From contig NZ_SPQT01000023.1 of assembly GCF_004571025.1 (NCBI RefSeq), positions 95,222-159,221 on the forward strand: a DNA stretch of 64,000 bases. Direction: 5' to 3'. Position numbers and translations under genes: made by a program. The notes beneath the pieces were generated by a model. It saw only the letters and a program-made list of their open reading frames with translations, made no database searches and was not told where the DNA came from. The DNA is from Bradyrhizobium niftali. GTDB lineage: Bacteria > Pseudomonadota > Alphaproteobacteria > Rhizobiales > Xanthobacteraceae. Positions 8,939-17,730 of this stretch are shown piece after piece (the first letter of the stretch is position 1; each line of letters begins with the position of its first letter).

Positions 8939-9838
8939 ATGGCCCGTACCGCTGCTTTGCCGGTGCTCAACGGAGAATCCGGCCTCTCTCGCTACCTCGC
9001 CGAGATCCGCAAGTTCCCGATGCTGGAACCCCAGCAGGAATACATGCTCGCCAAGCGTTGGCGCGAGCATGACGATCGCGACGCGGCGCACCAACTCGTC
9101 ACCAGCCATCTCCGCCTCGTGGCCAAGATCGCCATGGGCTATCGCGGCTACGGCCTGCCGATCTCCGAGGTCGTCTCGGAAGGCAATGTCGGCCTGATGC
9201 AGGCGGTGAAGCGTTTCGAACCCGAGAAGGGGTTCCGTCTCGCCACCTACGCGATGTGGTGGATCAAGGCGTCGATTCAAGAGTACATCCTGCGTTCCTG
9301 GTCGCTCGTGAAGATGGGCACCACCGCGAACCAGAAGAAGCTGTTCTTCAACCTGCGCAAGGCGAAGAGCAAGATCAACGCGCTGGACGAGGGCGATCTC
9401 CGCCCCGACCAGGTTGCGACCATTGCCAAGCGGCTGGGCGTGACGGACCAGGACGTGATCGACATGAACCGCCGCCTCGGTGGCGACGCGTCGCTCAACG
9501 CGCCGATCCGCGACGACGGCGAAGCCGGCGAATGGCAGGACTGGCTGGTCGACAATACGCCCAACCAGGAAGCCATGATGGCGGAGCACGAGGAGTATGA
9601 TCACCGCCGTAACGCGCTGAACGGCGCCATGGGCGTGCTCAACCCGCGCGAACGCCGCATCTTCGAGGCCCGTCGCCTCGCCGATGAGCCGATGACGCTG
9701 GAAGACCTTGCCGCCGAGTTCGGCGTGTCGCGCGAGCGCGTCCGCCAGATCGAGGTCCGCGCCTTCGAGAAGGTGCAGTCCGCGGTCAAGGGCACGATCG
9801 CAAGGGCGGAACAGGCCGCGCTGGAAGCCGCGCATTAA
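8939..9838 (+). CDS. rpoH: RNA polymerase heat-shock sigma factor (sigma-32)
   Basis: A 299-residue sigma-70-family factor of the RpoH type. The sequence shows region 2 (RLVAKIAMGYRGYGLPISEV, then MQAVKRFEPEKGFRLATYAMWWI), the RpoH box (NQKKLFFNLRKAK), and region 4 with a helix-turn-helix (LEDLAAEFGVSRERVRQIEV). It directs core polymerase to heat-shock promoters. The ATG at 8939 follows TTGGAGGG; an in-frame upstream ATG would add five residues. A terminator lies 48 bases after the stop, so the gene is a single transcription unit. Alphaproteobacteria often carry several rpoH copies; which this is cannot be said. Confidence 0.95.
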   Translation: MARTAALPVLNGESGLSRYLAEIRKFPMLEPQQEYMLAKRWREHDDRDAAHQLVTSHLRLVAKIAMGYRGYGLPISEVVSEGNVGLMQAVKRFEPEKGFRLATYAMWWIKASIQEYILRSWSLVKMGTTANQKKLFFNLRKAKSKINALDEGDLRPDQVATIAKRLGVTDQDVIDMNRRLGGDASLNAPIRDDGEAGEWQDWLVDNTPNQEAMMAEHEEYDHRRNALNGAMGVLNPRERRIFEARRLADEPMTLEDLAAEFGVSRERVRQIEVRAFEKVQSAVKGTIARAEQAALEAAH

Positions 9839-9883
9839 GCGGGCTTCGCTGGCGCCAGAGATTGGCGGATCGAAAGAGACGGA

Positions 9884-9912
9884 AAAGCCGGCGGCAACGC
9901 CGGCTTTTTTGT
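9884..9912 (+). terminator. Intrinsic terminator after rpoH
   Basis: GCCGGCG-GCAA-CGCCGGC gives a 7-bp GC stem with a GNRA-like tetraloop followed by six T residues. Confidence 0.9.
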
Positions 9913-9989
9913 TTGGGGCGATGCTCTGTTTGCGTGATCCGACGTGACTTCTCTGCGCGATGCCAAGTGCGCAGCGCCTCCGTACTCGC

Positions 9990-10105
9990 TGTCATGCCCC
10001 GGCTTGACCGGGGCATCCAGTACGCCGCGGCGCCAGTAGCGGCGGCGAGATCTCCAACGCAGGCCTCTGGAATACAGGATCGCCCGGTTGAACCGGGCGA
10101 TGACA
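9990..10105. repeat. Palindromic intergenic repeat (GTCATgccccgg type)
   Basis: Two hairpins face each other: GTCATGCCCCGGcttgaCCGGGGCAT at the left and GATCGCCCGGttgaaCCGGGCGATGAC at the right, joined by a middle containing CCAGTACGCCGCGGC. The same middle block recurs at 15470, 29335 and (inverted) 59642, so this is one family. Confidence 0.75.
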
Positions 10106-10265
10106 GCGGTGGTTGTGGCTCCAGTTGGCGGAGAGTCTTGCCCAGTGAGACCACCATCACAGTGTCCTCCCCTTGGCCGACGTAGAAGGGCTTGCCTCGA
10201 ACCCGCGCTGCCGCTCGACCGACCCAAGAAGACCGGACCGACAACATCAAGCGAATGGACGCGCC

Positions 10266-10607
10266 GTGTCGATCATCCTGCAATCCACCGTCGGCGGCTT
10301 CTCCGCCCAGTTCATGCGCAAGCTGCCGCTGGTCGAACAGGCGATGCGGGAGCACGGGCTCGACCCCGCCGGGTTCGTGATCTCCAAGGACTACGCCTCG
10401 ACCGCGACGATCCCGATCATGGGTCCGTTCTTCTTTAATTACAGCGTGTTCTTCGGCGAGGAGACATTCACCGTCACCGAGCCGAACGACATGGTGTTCC
10501 TGGACTACTTCTTCAAACGCGTGCTCGCAGCGGACGAGCCGCCGGAACTGCCGCGGCGGCCGGGACTGATCCGGCGGTTGTTCGGCTGGATGGCGGAGGC
10601 GGTGTAA
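10266..10607 (+). CDS. Conserved-looking hypothetical protein, 113 residues
   Basis: A soluble protein beginning VSIILQSTVGGFSAQFMRKLPLVE, with an aromatic core (GPFFFNYSVFFGEETFTV) and a basic C-terminus (RRPGLIRRLFGWMAEAV). I do not recognise a domain. The GTG at 10266 is chosen because the protein-like composition starts there; an ATG at 10173 would add 31 polar residues lying in intergenic-type sequence. It sits between two palindromic repeats and has no operon partner. Confidence 0.55.
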   Translation: MSIILQSTVGGFSAQFMRKLPLVEQAMREHGLDPAGFVISKDYASTATIPIMGPFFFNYSVFFGEETFTVTEPNDMVFLDYFFKRVLAADEPPELPRRPGLIRRLFGWMAEAV

Positions 10608-10615
10608 CCGCTCCC

Positions 10616-10719
10616 GTCATTCCGGGGCGCGCGTAGCGCGAACCCGGAATCCATCGCGCGACAGAGTTGGTGGATGAATGGATTCCGGGTTCGCGCCAAG
10701 CGGCGCGCCCCGGAATGAC
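10616..10719. repeat. Palindromic intergenic repeat (GTCATTCCGGGGCG type)
   Basis: Arms GTCATTCCGGGGCGCGC and GCGCGCCCCGGAATGAC bracket internal inverted copies of AACCCGGAATCCAT. Sister copies occur at 17549, 39806 and 41052. It lies just after the stop of the 113-residue gene and ends eight bases before the amidase stop codon. Confidence 0.85.
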
Positions 10720-10726
10720 ACGCGAG

Positions 10727-11350
10727 CTACTCCCCCCATGTCCTCGCCAGCGTCGCGAGCCAGCAGCCTTCGCAATAGCGCGCGTCCTTGTAGTCGATCC
10801 AGTTGTGCGCATAGACGCGGTCGAGCGGGATGTCGTAGCGCGCACGCAGCACCTTGACGAGGATCTTCCACGCCGCGACCTGCGCCTCGGTGGGACCGGC
10901 GGCGACATCGGGATAATTGCCGGCGAACTCGACGCCGATCGAATTGTCGCGCACCACCTGGCGATAGGTCGGTCTGTTGTCGATGTACTTGTTGTCGTTG
11001 CGGTTGGCGCCGTCGCCATGGGTCGGCACCAGGTTCTCCGCCACCGCCCAATAGACCGTGCCGTCGGTCTCGACCCAGACCGTGACGCCGCGCCGCGTCG
11101 GGTTCTTCGACTGCTCCGCCGCGCCGCCGCGGGCCGAGCCGGCCGGCCCCTCGGTCTGGTGCACGATGATGTTGCGCCAGGGTCTTGCGCTGCGGACGTC
11201 ACCCCATGGCGCCAGCCAGACGACCTTCAGGCCGGGAATGTCGGGCGTGCCGGAGGCGCGCGCGAGCTTTGCGAGTTCGGCGTCGGTTGCGGCGGCGGGT
11301 ACGATCAGAAGGGCGGCGAGAATGGCCGCGAGCAGGCGAGACATCATCAT
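10727..11350 (-). CDS. Secreted N-acetylmuramoyl-L-alanine amidase (Amidase_2/PGRP fold)
   Basis: About 207 residues. A signal peptide (MSRLLAAILAALLIVPAAATDA) precedes an Amidase_2 domain with the zinc-site patches IIVHQTEG and YAHNWIDYKDARYCEGC. These enzymes cut the amide between MurNAc and L-Ala in peptidoglycan, or anhydro-MurNAc peptides, in the periplasm. Three ATG codons stand in tandem at the start, so the exact start is uncertain by one or two residues. The next gene upstream on the same strand is the diguanylate cyclase, 35 bases beyond, but its stop faces this start. Confidence 0.8.
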   Translation of the reverse strand: MMMSRLLAAILAALLIVPAAATDAELAKLARASGTPDIPGLKVVWLAPWGDVRSARPWRNIIVHQTEGPAGSARGGAAEQSKNPTRRGVTVWVETDGTVYWAVAENLVPTHGDGANRNDNKYIDNRPTYRQVVRDNSIGVEFAGNYPDVAAGPTEAQVAAWKILVKVLRARYDIPLDRVYAHNWIDYKDARYCEGCWLATLARTWGE

Positions 11351-11385
11351 CAAGGATCCAATGCGGACCCGAGCCTAGCACGCCA

Positions 11386-12597
11386 TCAGGCGAAATTGCG
11401 CACGGCTTCGCCCGCGCCGTTCGGCTCGGGCGAGAGCGGCGGTGCGGGATCGTAGACGGCAAAGTCGTTCTTGCCGTTCTTCTTGGCGGCATAGAGGGCG
11501 TGATCGGCATGCGCGATCAGGCGCTCCGGGAATTGGCCGATGCCGCGATCCCATTGCGCCACGCCGATCGAGATCGCGATCGGGATGTCTTTGCCGTTGC
11601 AGGCCGCGGCGTCCCGACGGCAGACCTCGAGCACGCGGCGGGCGATTGCGGCCGCCTCGCGCATGGAAGAGGACGGTAGCACGATGCAGAACTCGTCGCC
11701 GCCGGTGCGGGCGAGCATGTCGCCGGGCCGCAGCCGCGTCTGCGCCATCAGGGTGAAGTGCTGGAGGCAGGCATCGCCGGCGGCATGGCCATGGGTGTCG
11801 TTGATGGTCTTGAAGCCGTCGAGATCGATCACCAGCAGCGAGAACGGCTCGCCGCTGCGCTCCGAACGGGCGCATTCCTCGGACAGGCGCTGCAACAGAT
11901 GGCGCCGGTTGGCGACACCGGTGAGATCGTCGAGCAGCGCGAGGTCGGCGACCTCGCCACGCAGCCGGTCCATCGCCATCAGGAGGAAGCCGAAATTGAG
12001 CGTCATCGACAGGAACAGGAGCCCCAGCACCAGGACGGCATGGGTCTGACCGCCGGCGACCGCCGAGAAATCGTGGCCGAGCAGATTGCCCACCGCACGG
12101 GCAAGGAAGATCGCAATGATGGTGATGATGACGATGCCGGCCAGACGGGCGCCCGGATTGACGTGCCCTTCGGGCGGCAACAGCAACAGACGCAGCGACA
12201 GCACCAGCGGCAGTGCCTGGCCGATCGTGTAGCTGAGCATGCGCAGCTGCATGCTCTCGAAGCCGACCATGAAGAAGACGACACCGCCGAGGCTCAAGGC
12301 GCCCGTCACGATCATGAGGCGCCATGACACCGGCCGGTCGTAGAAGCGCTGAATGCCCATGGCGGCGAGGCAGCTCGCCGCGACGACACCGGCAGCGCCG
12401 AACAGCAGCGGCAAGGGAGAAGAGACGAACAGTCGGACCAGGGCCGCCATCGCGCCGGCCGCGGCGACGAAGGCCGATGCCATCCAGAACCGTGCGGCCG
12501 CGAATTTCGGATAGGAGCGCGTCACATAGGCCCAGATCAGGCCGAGCGCCAGGAAGTTGACGGCGAAGACCGTCCAGAGTGTCGGTACGTTCAGCAT
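11386..12597 (-). CDS. Membrane-anchored diguanylate cyclase (GGDEF)
   Basis: 403 residues. About six to eight hydrophobic helices fill residues 5-215, an integral membrane sensor of unrecognised type, followed by a GGDEF domain. The active-site GGDEF motif is at residues 299-303, and RPGD at 290-293, five residues earlier, is the inhibitory I-site, so the enzyme should make c-di-GMP from two GTP and be product-inhibited. LDDLTGVANRR and DLDGFKTINDTHGHAAGD are intact. No EAL domain. The ATG at 12597 starts the first helix; an upstream in-frame ATG would add 21 charged residues. Confidence 0.9.
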   Translation of the reverse strand: MLNVPTLWTVFAVNFLALGLIWAYVTRSYPKFAAARFWMASAFVAAAGAMAALVRLFVSSPLPLLFGAAGVVAASCLAAMGIQRFYDRPVSWRLMIVTGALSLGGVVFFMVGFESMQLRMLSYTIGQALPLVLSLRLLLLPPEGHVNPGARLAGIVIITIIAIFLARAVGNLLGHDFSAVAGGQTHAVLVLGLLFLSMTLNFGFLLMAMDRLRGEVADLALLDDLTGVANRRHLLQRLSEECARSERSGEPFSLLVIDLDGFKTINDTHGHAAGDACLQHFTLMAQTRLRPGDMLARTGGDEFCIVLPSSSMREAAAIARRVLEVCRRDAAACNGKDIPIAISIGVAQWDRGIGQFPERLIAHADHALYAAKKNGKNDFAVYDPAPPLSPEPNGAGEAVRNFA

Positions 12598-13011
12598 GGC
12601 CACTGCAGCGCGCGTAGCGCCCCGCCCCCCATCCCTGGCAGCCGTCCGTCCATGACCCATCCCCGTCTTCTTGCGGGGAACAATGCGCGGGTTGCACTTA
12701 ACGGAGTCTCACTGCGATCCTCCAATGCGCGCCTTTGGTTTTGGATTCATGAACGGCGCGCGGGTTGTCGGATCGTTAGGCATGTTGCCGTCGACCTCGT
12801 GCGGTCGCATCGCGATCCGCGCGGAGCGGATTCGCGGGCAAAAAGCACCCGAAAACGCATCTGAGCTGTGGATAACGTGATGACACAGATATGACGGCGC
12901 GGGGCAGAGACCTGCGAATCTGCTGAGTTTGTCGTCGAGGATGTTGCGAGGCTGGCCCTCCGCCGAGCATCCCTCGTGTCGCGTTCCACCATTAACCCTT
13001 GAGAGGATACT
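12598..13011. other. Intergenic stretch without recognised gene
   Basis: About 410 bases between the diguanylate cyclase start and the Lys/Ala peptide. Both flanking genes read outward from here, so promoters for both must lie inside. I see no canonical promoter pair, no RNA gene and no repeat. Confidence 0.5.
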
Positions 13012-13083
13012 ATGGCTAAGAAAGCGAAGAAGGCGAAGAAGGCGACGAAGAAGAAGGCCAAGAAGGCCGCGAAGAAGAAGTAG
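13012..13083 (+). CDS. 23-residue Lys/Ala peptide resembling a histone H1-like tail
   Basis: ATG GCT AAG AAA GCG and onward encode 14 lysines, seven alanines and one threonine after Met, with repeated KKA units. GAGAGGA stands five bases before the ATG, and a strong intrinsic terminator follows 72 bases after the stop, so it is a complete transcription unit. Free peptides of this kind resemble the Lys/Ala tails of bacterial histone H1-like proteins (Hc1, AlgP) and would bind DNA or RNA by charge. The function is inferred only from composition. Confidence 0.6.
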   Translation: MAKKAKKAKKATKKKAKKAAKKK

Positions 13084-13154
13084 CCAGCATGTTCTTTGCC
13101 CGGGTGGAGCCTCGCTCTGCCCGGGCGTCGGGTAAGGTTGAGAGAGTAGAGATG

Positions 13155-13178
13155 GCGGGCCCAAGGCCCGCTTTTTTA
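13155..13178 (+). terminator. Intrinsic terminator after the Lys/Ala peptide gene
   Basis: GCGGGCC-CAA-GGCCCGC gives a 7-bp stem followed by six T residues. Confidence 0.9.
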
Positions 13179-13188
13179 TTGGGTGGCC

Positions 13189-13339
13189 CCGCTCTCTCGC
13201 TCCCTCGCCCCGCTCTTCGCGGGGAGAGGGTGGGGGTGAGGGGCGCTTCCGCAAGTGAGGTTGTCGAGAGACCTGTCCCCCCCTCACCCGCATCCCATCT
13301 TCGATGGAATGCGACCTCTCCCCGCAGGCGGGGAGAGGT
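13189..13339. repeat. Palindromic intergenic repeat (CCTCGCCCCGC...GCGGGGAGAGG type)
   Basis: Left hairpin CCCTCGCCCCGCtcttcGCGGGGAGAGGG and right hairpin CTCTCCCCGCaggCGGGGAGAG, with GTGAGGGG and CCCCTCAC in between as inner arms. It abuts the stop codon of the LysE gene. No second copy is in the window. Confidence 0.65.
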
Positions 13340-13353
13340 AAAGAAGAAAGCGC

Positions 13354-13965
13354 CTACCTTTCCGCAAACGCCAGCTTGGCACCAAGTGCGGCAAATCCCG
13401 CGGCAAAGCTGCGGCGCAGCCAGGTCATCACCGCGGGGCGGGAGATGACGCGCTCGCGCACGGATGCGGCGCAGAGGCCGTAGACAACGAACACCGCAAA
13501 GGTCATCGCCATGAAGGCGCCGCTCAATTCCAGCATCCGCGCCAGCACATGGGCCTCGTCCGCCGCGATGAACTGCGGCAGGAAGGCGAGGAAGAAGATC
13601 GACAGTTTTGGATTGAGGATGTTGATCAGGAAGCCGGTGACGATGACCCGGCCGCTCGACCGCTCCCTGATCTCGCCCTCCACCGCCAGCGCACCTCGCT
13701 CGCGCAGCGCCTGCCAAGACATGTAGAGCAGATAGAGAACGCCGCACCATTTCAGCGCGGCGAAGGCGAGCGCGCTGGTGTGGAGCACGGCGGCAAGTCC
13801 CAGCATGGCTGCAATCATGTGCGGCACGATCCCGAGCGTGCAGCCGAACGCGGCTGCGACGCTGGCTCGCGGGCCGCGAGTGAGCGCTGCGGCCAGCGTG
13901 TAGAGCACGCCGGTGCCGGGCGAGGCGACGACGATCAGCGAGGTGAGCAGGAAGGACCAGGTCAT
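13354..13965 (-). CDS. LysE/RhtB family amino-acid exporter
   Basis: 203 residues with five to six membrane helices; N-terminus TWSFLLTSLIVVASPGTGVLYTL carries the family pattern of a Pro-Gly-rich loop after helix 1, and the middle has FLINILNPKLSIFFLAFLPQF, the diagnostic LysE/RhtB segment. These proteins export amino acids or derivatives across the inner membrane by proton antiport. Single gene; substrate unknown. A second paralogue lies at 28616-29236. Confidence 0.9.
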   Translation of the reverse strand: MTWSFLLTSLIVVASPGTGVLYTLAAALTRGPRASVAAAFGCTLGIVPHMIAAMLGLAAVLHTSALAFAALKWCGVLYLLYMSWQALRERGALAVEGEIRERSSGRVIVTGFLINILNPKLSIFFLAFLPQFIAADEAHVLARMLELSGAFMAMTFAVFVVYGLCAASVRERVISRPAVMTWLRRSFAAGFAALGAKLAFAER

Positions 13966-14083
13966 GAGCAGACCCTATCACCCCGCCTCACGGCAAGAAA
14001 GCGGCGCCCCGGGATCAGCCGTCAGGATGACCGGTTGAGAACAGGCCAGCCCTGCAAGCAAAACACTTCTGACACCGTCACCG

Positions 14084-14458
14084 TCAGGCCAGCTGCGCGA
14101 TCTCGGCCTCGCGCAGCACGTCGAGGGGCGCCCAGGGCTTGGCCCAGAATTTGGCACCGTCGGGCAAGGGCTGCTTCAAGGGGCGGCCGGAGGTGACGAC
14201 GATGTCGAGCTTGGGATTGCGTCCCTTGGCGACATGGGCGAGCTCGACGCCGTTCATGCGGCCGGCAAGCTGCACGTCGGTCAGCATCAGGCAAATTGCG
14301 CCTGCGCTCTTCTCGAGCACGCGCTCGGCCGCTTCGGCGCTTTCGCACTGGATGACCTGATAGCCGCTCTCTTCCAGCAGGAGACTGAGCATCTCTCTCT
14401 GCATGGGGTCGTCTTCAACGATGAGTGCCGTTGCAGTGAATGGTCTTGATTGTCCCAT
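14084..14458 (-). CDS. Single-domain response regulator
   Basis: 124 residues, receiver domain only: acidic pocket E15/D16/D17, phospho-acceptor D61 in LMLTDVQLAG, T89/S90 in VVTSGRP and K107 in KFWAKPW. With no output domain it probably acts in a phosphorelay or by binding a partner. No histidine kinase is adjacent; the nearest in the window is the hybrid kinase at 34418. Confidence 0.9.
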   Translation of the reverse strand: MGQSRPFTATALIVEDDPMQREMLSLLLEESGYQVIQCESAEAAERVLEKSAGAICLMLTDVQLAGRMNGVELAHVAKGRNPKLDIVVTSGRPLKQPLPDGAKFWAKPWAPLDVLREAEIAQLA

Positions 14459-14586
14459 CGGCGGCTCCCAATGCTGCCTGTCTGCGTCCGAGTAACTTAC
14501 GTTAAGGAGCCAACTCGAATACGGTTCGGTTCCATTCTGAAAAAATGTAAATCATAGTTCCAAAATCGGAGATTGAGGGGGGATCC

Positions 14587-15435
14587 ATGACTGCGATTCG
14601 CTGCGCCGCCGCCATCACGGGGGCTGCGAGCGGCATTGGCCGCGCACTCGCCATCGAACTCGCCCGGCGCGGCTGCGACCTTGCGCTCGCCGATCGCGAC
14701 GAGGTCGGGCTGAAGGCGCTCGCCGCCGAGATCGGCGGAGGAAGCGACAAGGCACGCAAGGTCAGCGTGCATCGCGTCGACGTCAGCGAGCCCGGCGACA
14801 TCGCGCAGTTCGCCAGCGAAGCGACCGCGGCGCATCCGTCACTCGGCATCGTCGTCAACAATGCCGGCGTGGCGCTGCTGGGCACCTTCGAGGAAATCGA
14901 CCAGGCGCAGTTGGAGTGGCTGTTCGACATCAATTTCTGGGGCGTGGTGCGCGGCACCCGCGCCTTCCTGCCGCACCTGAAGACGAGGGACGAGGCGCAT
15001 ATCGTCAACGTCTCGTCGATCTTCGGCATCATCGCGCCGCCGGGACAATCGGCCTACGCCGCGGCCAAGTTCGCCGTGCGCGGCTTTTCCGAGAGCGTGC
15101 GGCACGAGCTCGCCGTGGCGGAAAGTCCCGTTAGACTGTCGGTCGTGCATCCCGGCGGCGTCGCCACCTCGATCGCGCGCAGCTCGCGCACCGGGGTCGG
15201 CGTCACCGACAATGCCCGCCGCTCGCAGATGATCGAGCGGTTCGAGAACGCAGCAAAGACCACGCCGAAGGACGCCGCGCTGCGCATCATCAAGGGCATC
15301 GAGAAGAACGAGCCGCGCATCCTGATCGGCAACGATGCCCGCTTCATGGACCTGTTGCAGCGCTTCCGCCCGGGGACCTACTGGGCGCCGTTGCAGCGGA
15401 GGCTGGAGAAGATGGCGAAGGGGGCGGCGAAGTAG
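14587..15435 (+). CDS. Short-chain dehydrogenase/reductase
   Basis: 282 residues, classical SDR. The nucleotide-binding motif TGAASGIG is at residues 11-18, the NAG motif is NNAGVAL, and the catalytic pair is Y157-x3-K161 in AYAAAKFA, with the upstream Ser in NVSSIFG. D/ADRD after beta-2 (LALADRDE) suggests NAD(H) preference. RBS GGGGGGATCC precedes the ATG. Substrate cannot be named. Confidence 0.88.
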   Translation: MTAIRCAAAITGAASGIGRALAIELARRGCDLALADRDEVGLKALAAEIGGGSDKARKVSVHRVDVSEPGDIAQFASEATAAHPSLGIVVNNAGVALLGTFEEIDQAQLEWLFDINFWGVVRGTRAFLPHLKTRDEAHIVNVSSIFGIIAPPGQSAYAAAKFAVRGFSESVRHELAVAESPVRLSVVHPGGVATSIARSSRTGVGVTDNARRSQMIERFENAAKTTPKDAALRIIKGIEKNEPRILIGNDARFMDLLQRFRPGTYWAPLQRRLEKMAKGAAK

Positions 15436-15469
15436 TCAGGTGCGCAATAGCGCGGCCTCACCCTCCGCT

Positions 15470-15589
15470 GTCATTCCCCGCGAAAGCGGGGAATCCAGTA
15501 CGCCGCGGCCTCTCGGCTCAATCACTGCCATCTCTGGAATACTGGATCGCCCGCCCCAGTGCGCAATTGCGCACAAGGCGGGCGATGAC
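15470..15589. repeat. Palindromic repeat whose right hairpin tip is GTGCGCAATTGCGCAC
   Basis: Left hairpin GTCATTCCCCGcgaaagCGGGGAAT and right hairpin CGCCCGCC...GGCGGGCGATGAC, with the shared middle block CCAGTACGCCGCGGC. The loop of the right hairpin is replaced by a perfect 16-bp palindrome at 15559-15574. Confidence 0.85.
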
Positions 15590-15635
15590 ACCGTGTGTGT
15601 GTGGCGCATGCGCTCCGCCTCTCAACAGCGCACCC

Positions 15636-16442
15636 TCACTGCCCCGCCAGCCGATCGGCAAAATACCCGATGGTCTTGCGATAGATCACCGCCCTGTTCC
15701 ACTCCCGCATCGCTTCGAAATTGGCGGTGCCTTCGCCGTAGGGCTGGCCCATCTTGAAGCCACTGGTGTGGAGCAGGTTCGCGGTCGAGGCGAGCACGTC
15801 GGGCACGCTGTGGCGGAGGTCGACGTGGCCGTCGCCGTCGAAATCGACGCCGTACTTGATGTAGGACGACGGCAGGAACTGGGTCTGGCCGATCTCGCCG
15901 GCGTAGGCGCCGATCAGGTCGCGCAGCGGCAGGTCGCCGCGCTGCACGATCTTGAGGGCGGCGAGCAGCTCGCCCTGGAACAAATCGGTACGGCGGCAGT
16001 CATGGGCGAGCGTCGCCAGCGTGCGGATCACCGGCAGCTTGCCGATGTCGCCCTTGCCGAAATCGCTCTCCAGCCCCCAGATCGCAACCAGGATGTAGCG
16101 GGGCACGCCGAACTGCTGCTCGATGCGCGAGAGCAGCGCGGCGTGACGCTGCAACAGCGCCTTGCCGCCATTGATGCGGCCCGGCCCGACGCGGGTCGAA
16201 ACATACTGCTCGAAGCTCTTGTTGAAGGTGTAGCGCTGGCGCCGGTCGAAGGCGAGCACGGCGCCGTCCTGGGTGATGCCGCTGAACGCCGCACTGGTCA
16301 CGTTTCCCGAGACGCCGGCTCCTTGCGCTTCCGCGGCCATGCTGGCGACGAAGCTGTTGAAGTCGCCGCCGCAGCGCGCGGCCTGCGCCGATCCACCGGC
16401 CAGACAGACGATGAAGGCGGTGGCCAGGGCGTGTCTCAACAT
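15636..16442 (-). CDS. Lytic murein transglycosylase (SLT_2/MltB type), secreted
   Basis: 268 residues with a signal peptide (MLRHALATAFIVCLAGGSAQA). The transglycosylase core has the catalytic Glu at E125 in IWGLESDFGKG, followed by LIGAYAGEIGQTQFLPSSYIKYGVDFDGDGHVDL, all characteristic of MltB-family enzymes that cleave the MurNAc-GlcNAc bond to form 1,6-anhydro-MurNAc. There is no lipobox, so a soluble periplasmic form is expected. Divergent from the OmpA-family gene. Confidence 0.9.
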   Translation of the reverse strand: MLRHALATAFIVCLAGGSAQAARCGGDFNSFVASMAAEAQGAGVSGNVTSAAFSGITQDGAVLAFDRRQRYTFNKSFEQYVSTRVGPGRINGGKALLQRHAALLSRIEQQFGVPRYILVAIWGLESDFGKGDIGKLPVIRTLATLAHDCRRTDLFQGELLAALKIVQRGDLPLRDLIGAYAGEIGQTQFLPSSYIKYGVDFDGDGHVDLRHSVPDVLASTANLLHTSGFKMGQPYGEGTANFEAMREWNRAVIYRKTIGYFADRLAGQ

Positions 16443-16594
16443 GCGGGAAAATCCTCTGAGGAATGAGCGCGAAAGCGGCGCGCGATCATGCCCGGGAACC
16501 GGATTCGCGTCAAAGCGGCAAATCCTCGCCAGAACCGATCGCCCCGTGGGCGCGACAAATGAATTGCGCTCGCCCTCCTCCCCAACCGATCGAG

Positions 16595-17536
16595 ATGACC
16601 ATGCCCATTCCGCACCGGATGCTCGCTGCCATCGCCCTGCTTTCCCTCGTTGCCGTCACCGCCGCCTCCGCGCAGACGCGCGATGTGGCAGGCGGGCGCG
16701 ACTATCCCGGCATCGGCCGGTTCGCCGGCAGCGTCATCACCGGCTATGTGGTGAAGGATTTTGACGCCGCGCGGATGCAGGCGGCGCCGTTCAAGGACGG
16801 CCAGCCGACTGATGCGCGGCGGCTCGAGGGGCGCATCTTCCGCATCGCCTATCGCACCAATCCGGGTCCCTCGATCCTGGAAGTGTCGCGCAATTTCGAG
16901 ACGCAGCTCGCCAAGGCCGGCTTCGAGACCCTGCTTGCCTGCGACACCGAGGCCTGCGGCGCCATTCCCTTCACGGAAAGCGTCGACGCGCTGCCGATCC
17001 CGCAAATGTGGGTCGACGGCTTCAACTACCGCTACTTTGCCGGCCGCAAGAGCGAGGGCGGGCGCGAGACCTATGCCAGCGTCATCGTCAGTCAGAACAA
17101 CCAGGAGATCTATGCGCAGGTCACCGTCGCCGAGCTCGGCGCCATCGCGAACAAGATGGTCGATGCCGCCGCGATGGCCAAGGGTCTTGGCGAGACCGGC
17201 CACATCGCGCTCTACGGCATCTATTTCGACACCGACAAGGCCGTGCTGAAACCCGAGAGCCGCCCGACGCTGGAGCAGATCGCAAAGCTCTTGACGAGCC
17301 AGCCGCAGCTCAGCGTCTTCATCGTCGGCCACACCGACAGCCAGGGCGCCTATGAGTACAATCTCGACCTGTCGAAGCGCCGCGCCGAAGCAGTCGCCGC
17401 CGAGCTCGTGAAGAGTTTTCGCATCGCGCAGGCGCGGCTGCGCACCGCCGGCGTCGGCCTGCTGGCTCCGGTCGGCCCGAACGCAACGGACGCCGGCCGC
17501 GCGCTGAACCGGCGGGTGGAGCTGGTGGCGCCGTGA
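16595..17536 (+). CDS. OmpA-family outer-membrane/periplasmic protein
   Basis: 313 residues with a signal peptide (MPIPHRMLAAIALLSLVAVTAASA). Residues about 30-190 form a domain I cannot name. Residues about 205-310 form an OmpA C-terminal peptidoglycan-binding domain (GIYFDTDKAVLKPES, then FIVGHTDSQGAYEYNLDLSKRRAEAV). It probably links outer envelope and peptidoglycan. The start follows CGATCGAG; an alternative ATG is six bases downstream. Stands alone next to the divergent lytic transglycosylase. Confidence 0.85.
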   Translation: MTMPIPHRMLAAIALLSLVAVTAASAQTRDVAGGRDYPGIGRFAGSVITGYVVKDFDAARMQAAPFKDGQPTDARRLEGRIFRIAYRTNPGPSILEVSRNFETQLAKAGFETLLACDTEACGAIPFTESVDALPIPQMWVDGFNYRYFAGRKSEGGRETYASVIVSQNNQEIYAQVTVAELGAIANKMVDAAAMAKGLGETGHIALYGIYFDTDKAVLKPESRPTLEQIAKLLTSQPQLSVFIVGHTDSQGAYEYNLDLSKRRAEAVAAELVKSFRIAQARLRTAGVGLLAPVGPNATDAGRALNRRVELVAP

Positions 17537-17548
17537 CGCCCAACGCTC

Positions 17549-17649
17549 GTCATTCCGGGGGCCCGAAGGGCGAACCCGGAATCCATCGAGCGACAGAGTT
17601 GGCGGGTAAATGGATTCCGGGCTCGCGCTAACGCGCGCCCCGGAATGAC
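17549..17649. repeat. Palindromic intergenic repeat (GTCATTCCGGGG type)
   Basis: Same family as 10616-10719: arms GTCATTCCGGGGG and GCGCCCCGGAATGAC, inner inverted pair ACCCGGAATCCAT / ATGGATTCCGGG, middle GCGACAGAGTTGGCGG. Confidence 0.85.
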
Positions 17650-17730
17650 GGATGAGAGAGTTACCGCTATAGTATCGATGCTCGCGCGGCGCCGTCAGTG
17701 GTGCGTTGAGTCAGCATAAGGCGAACCGCC

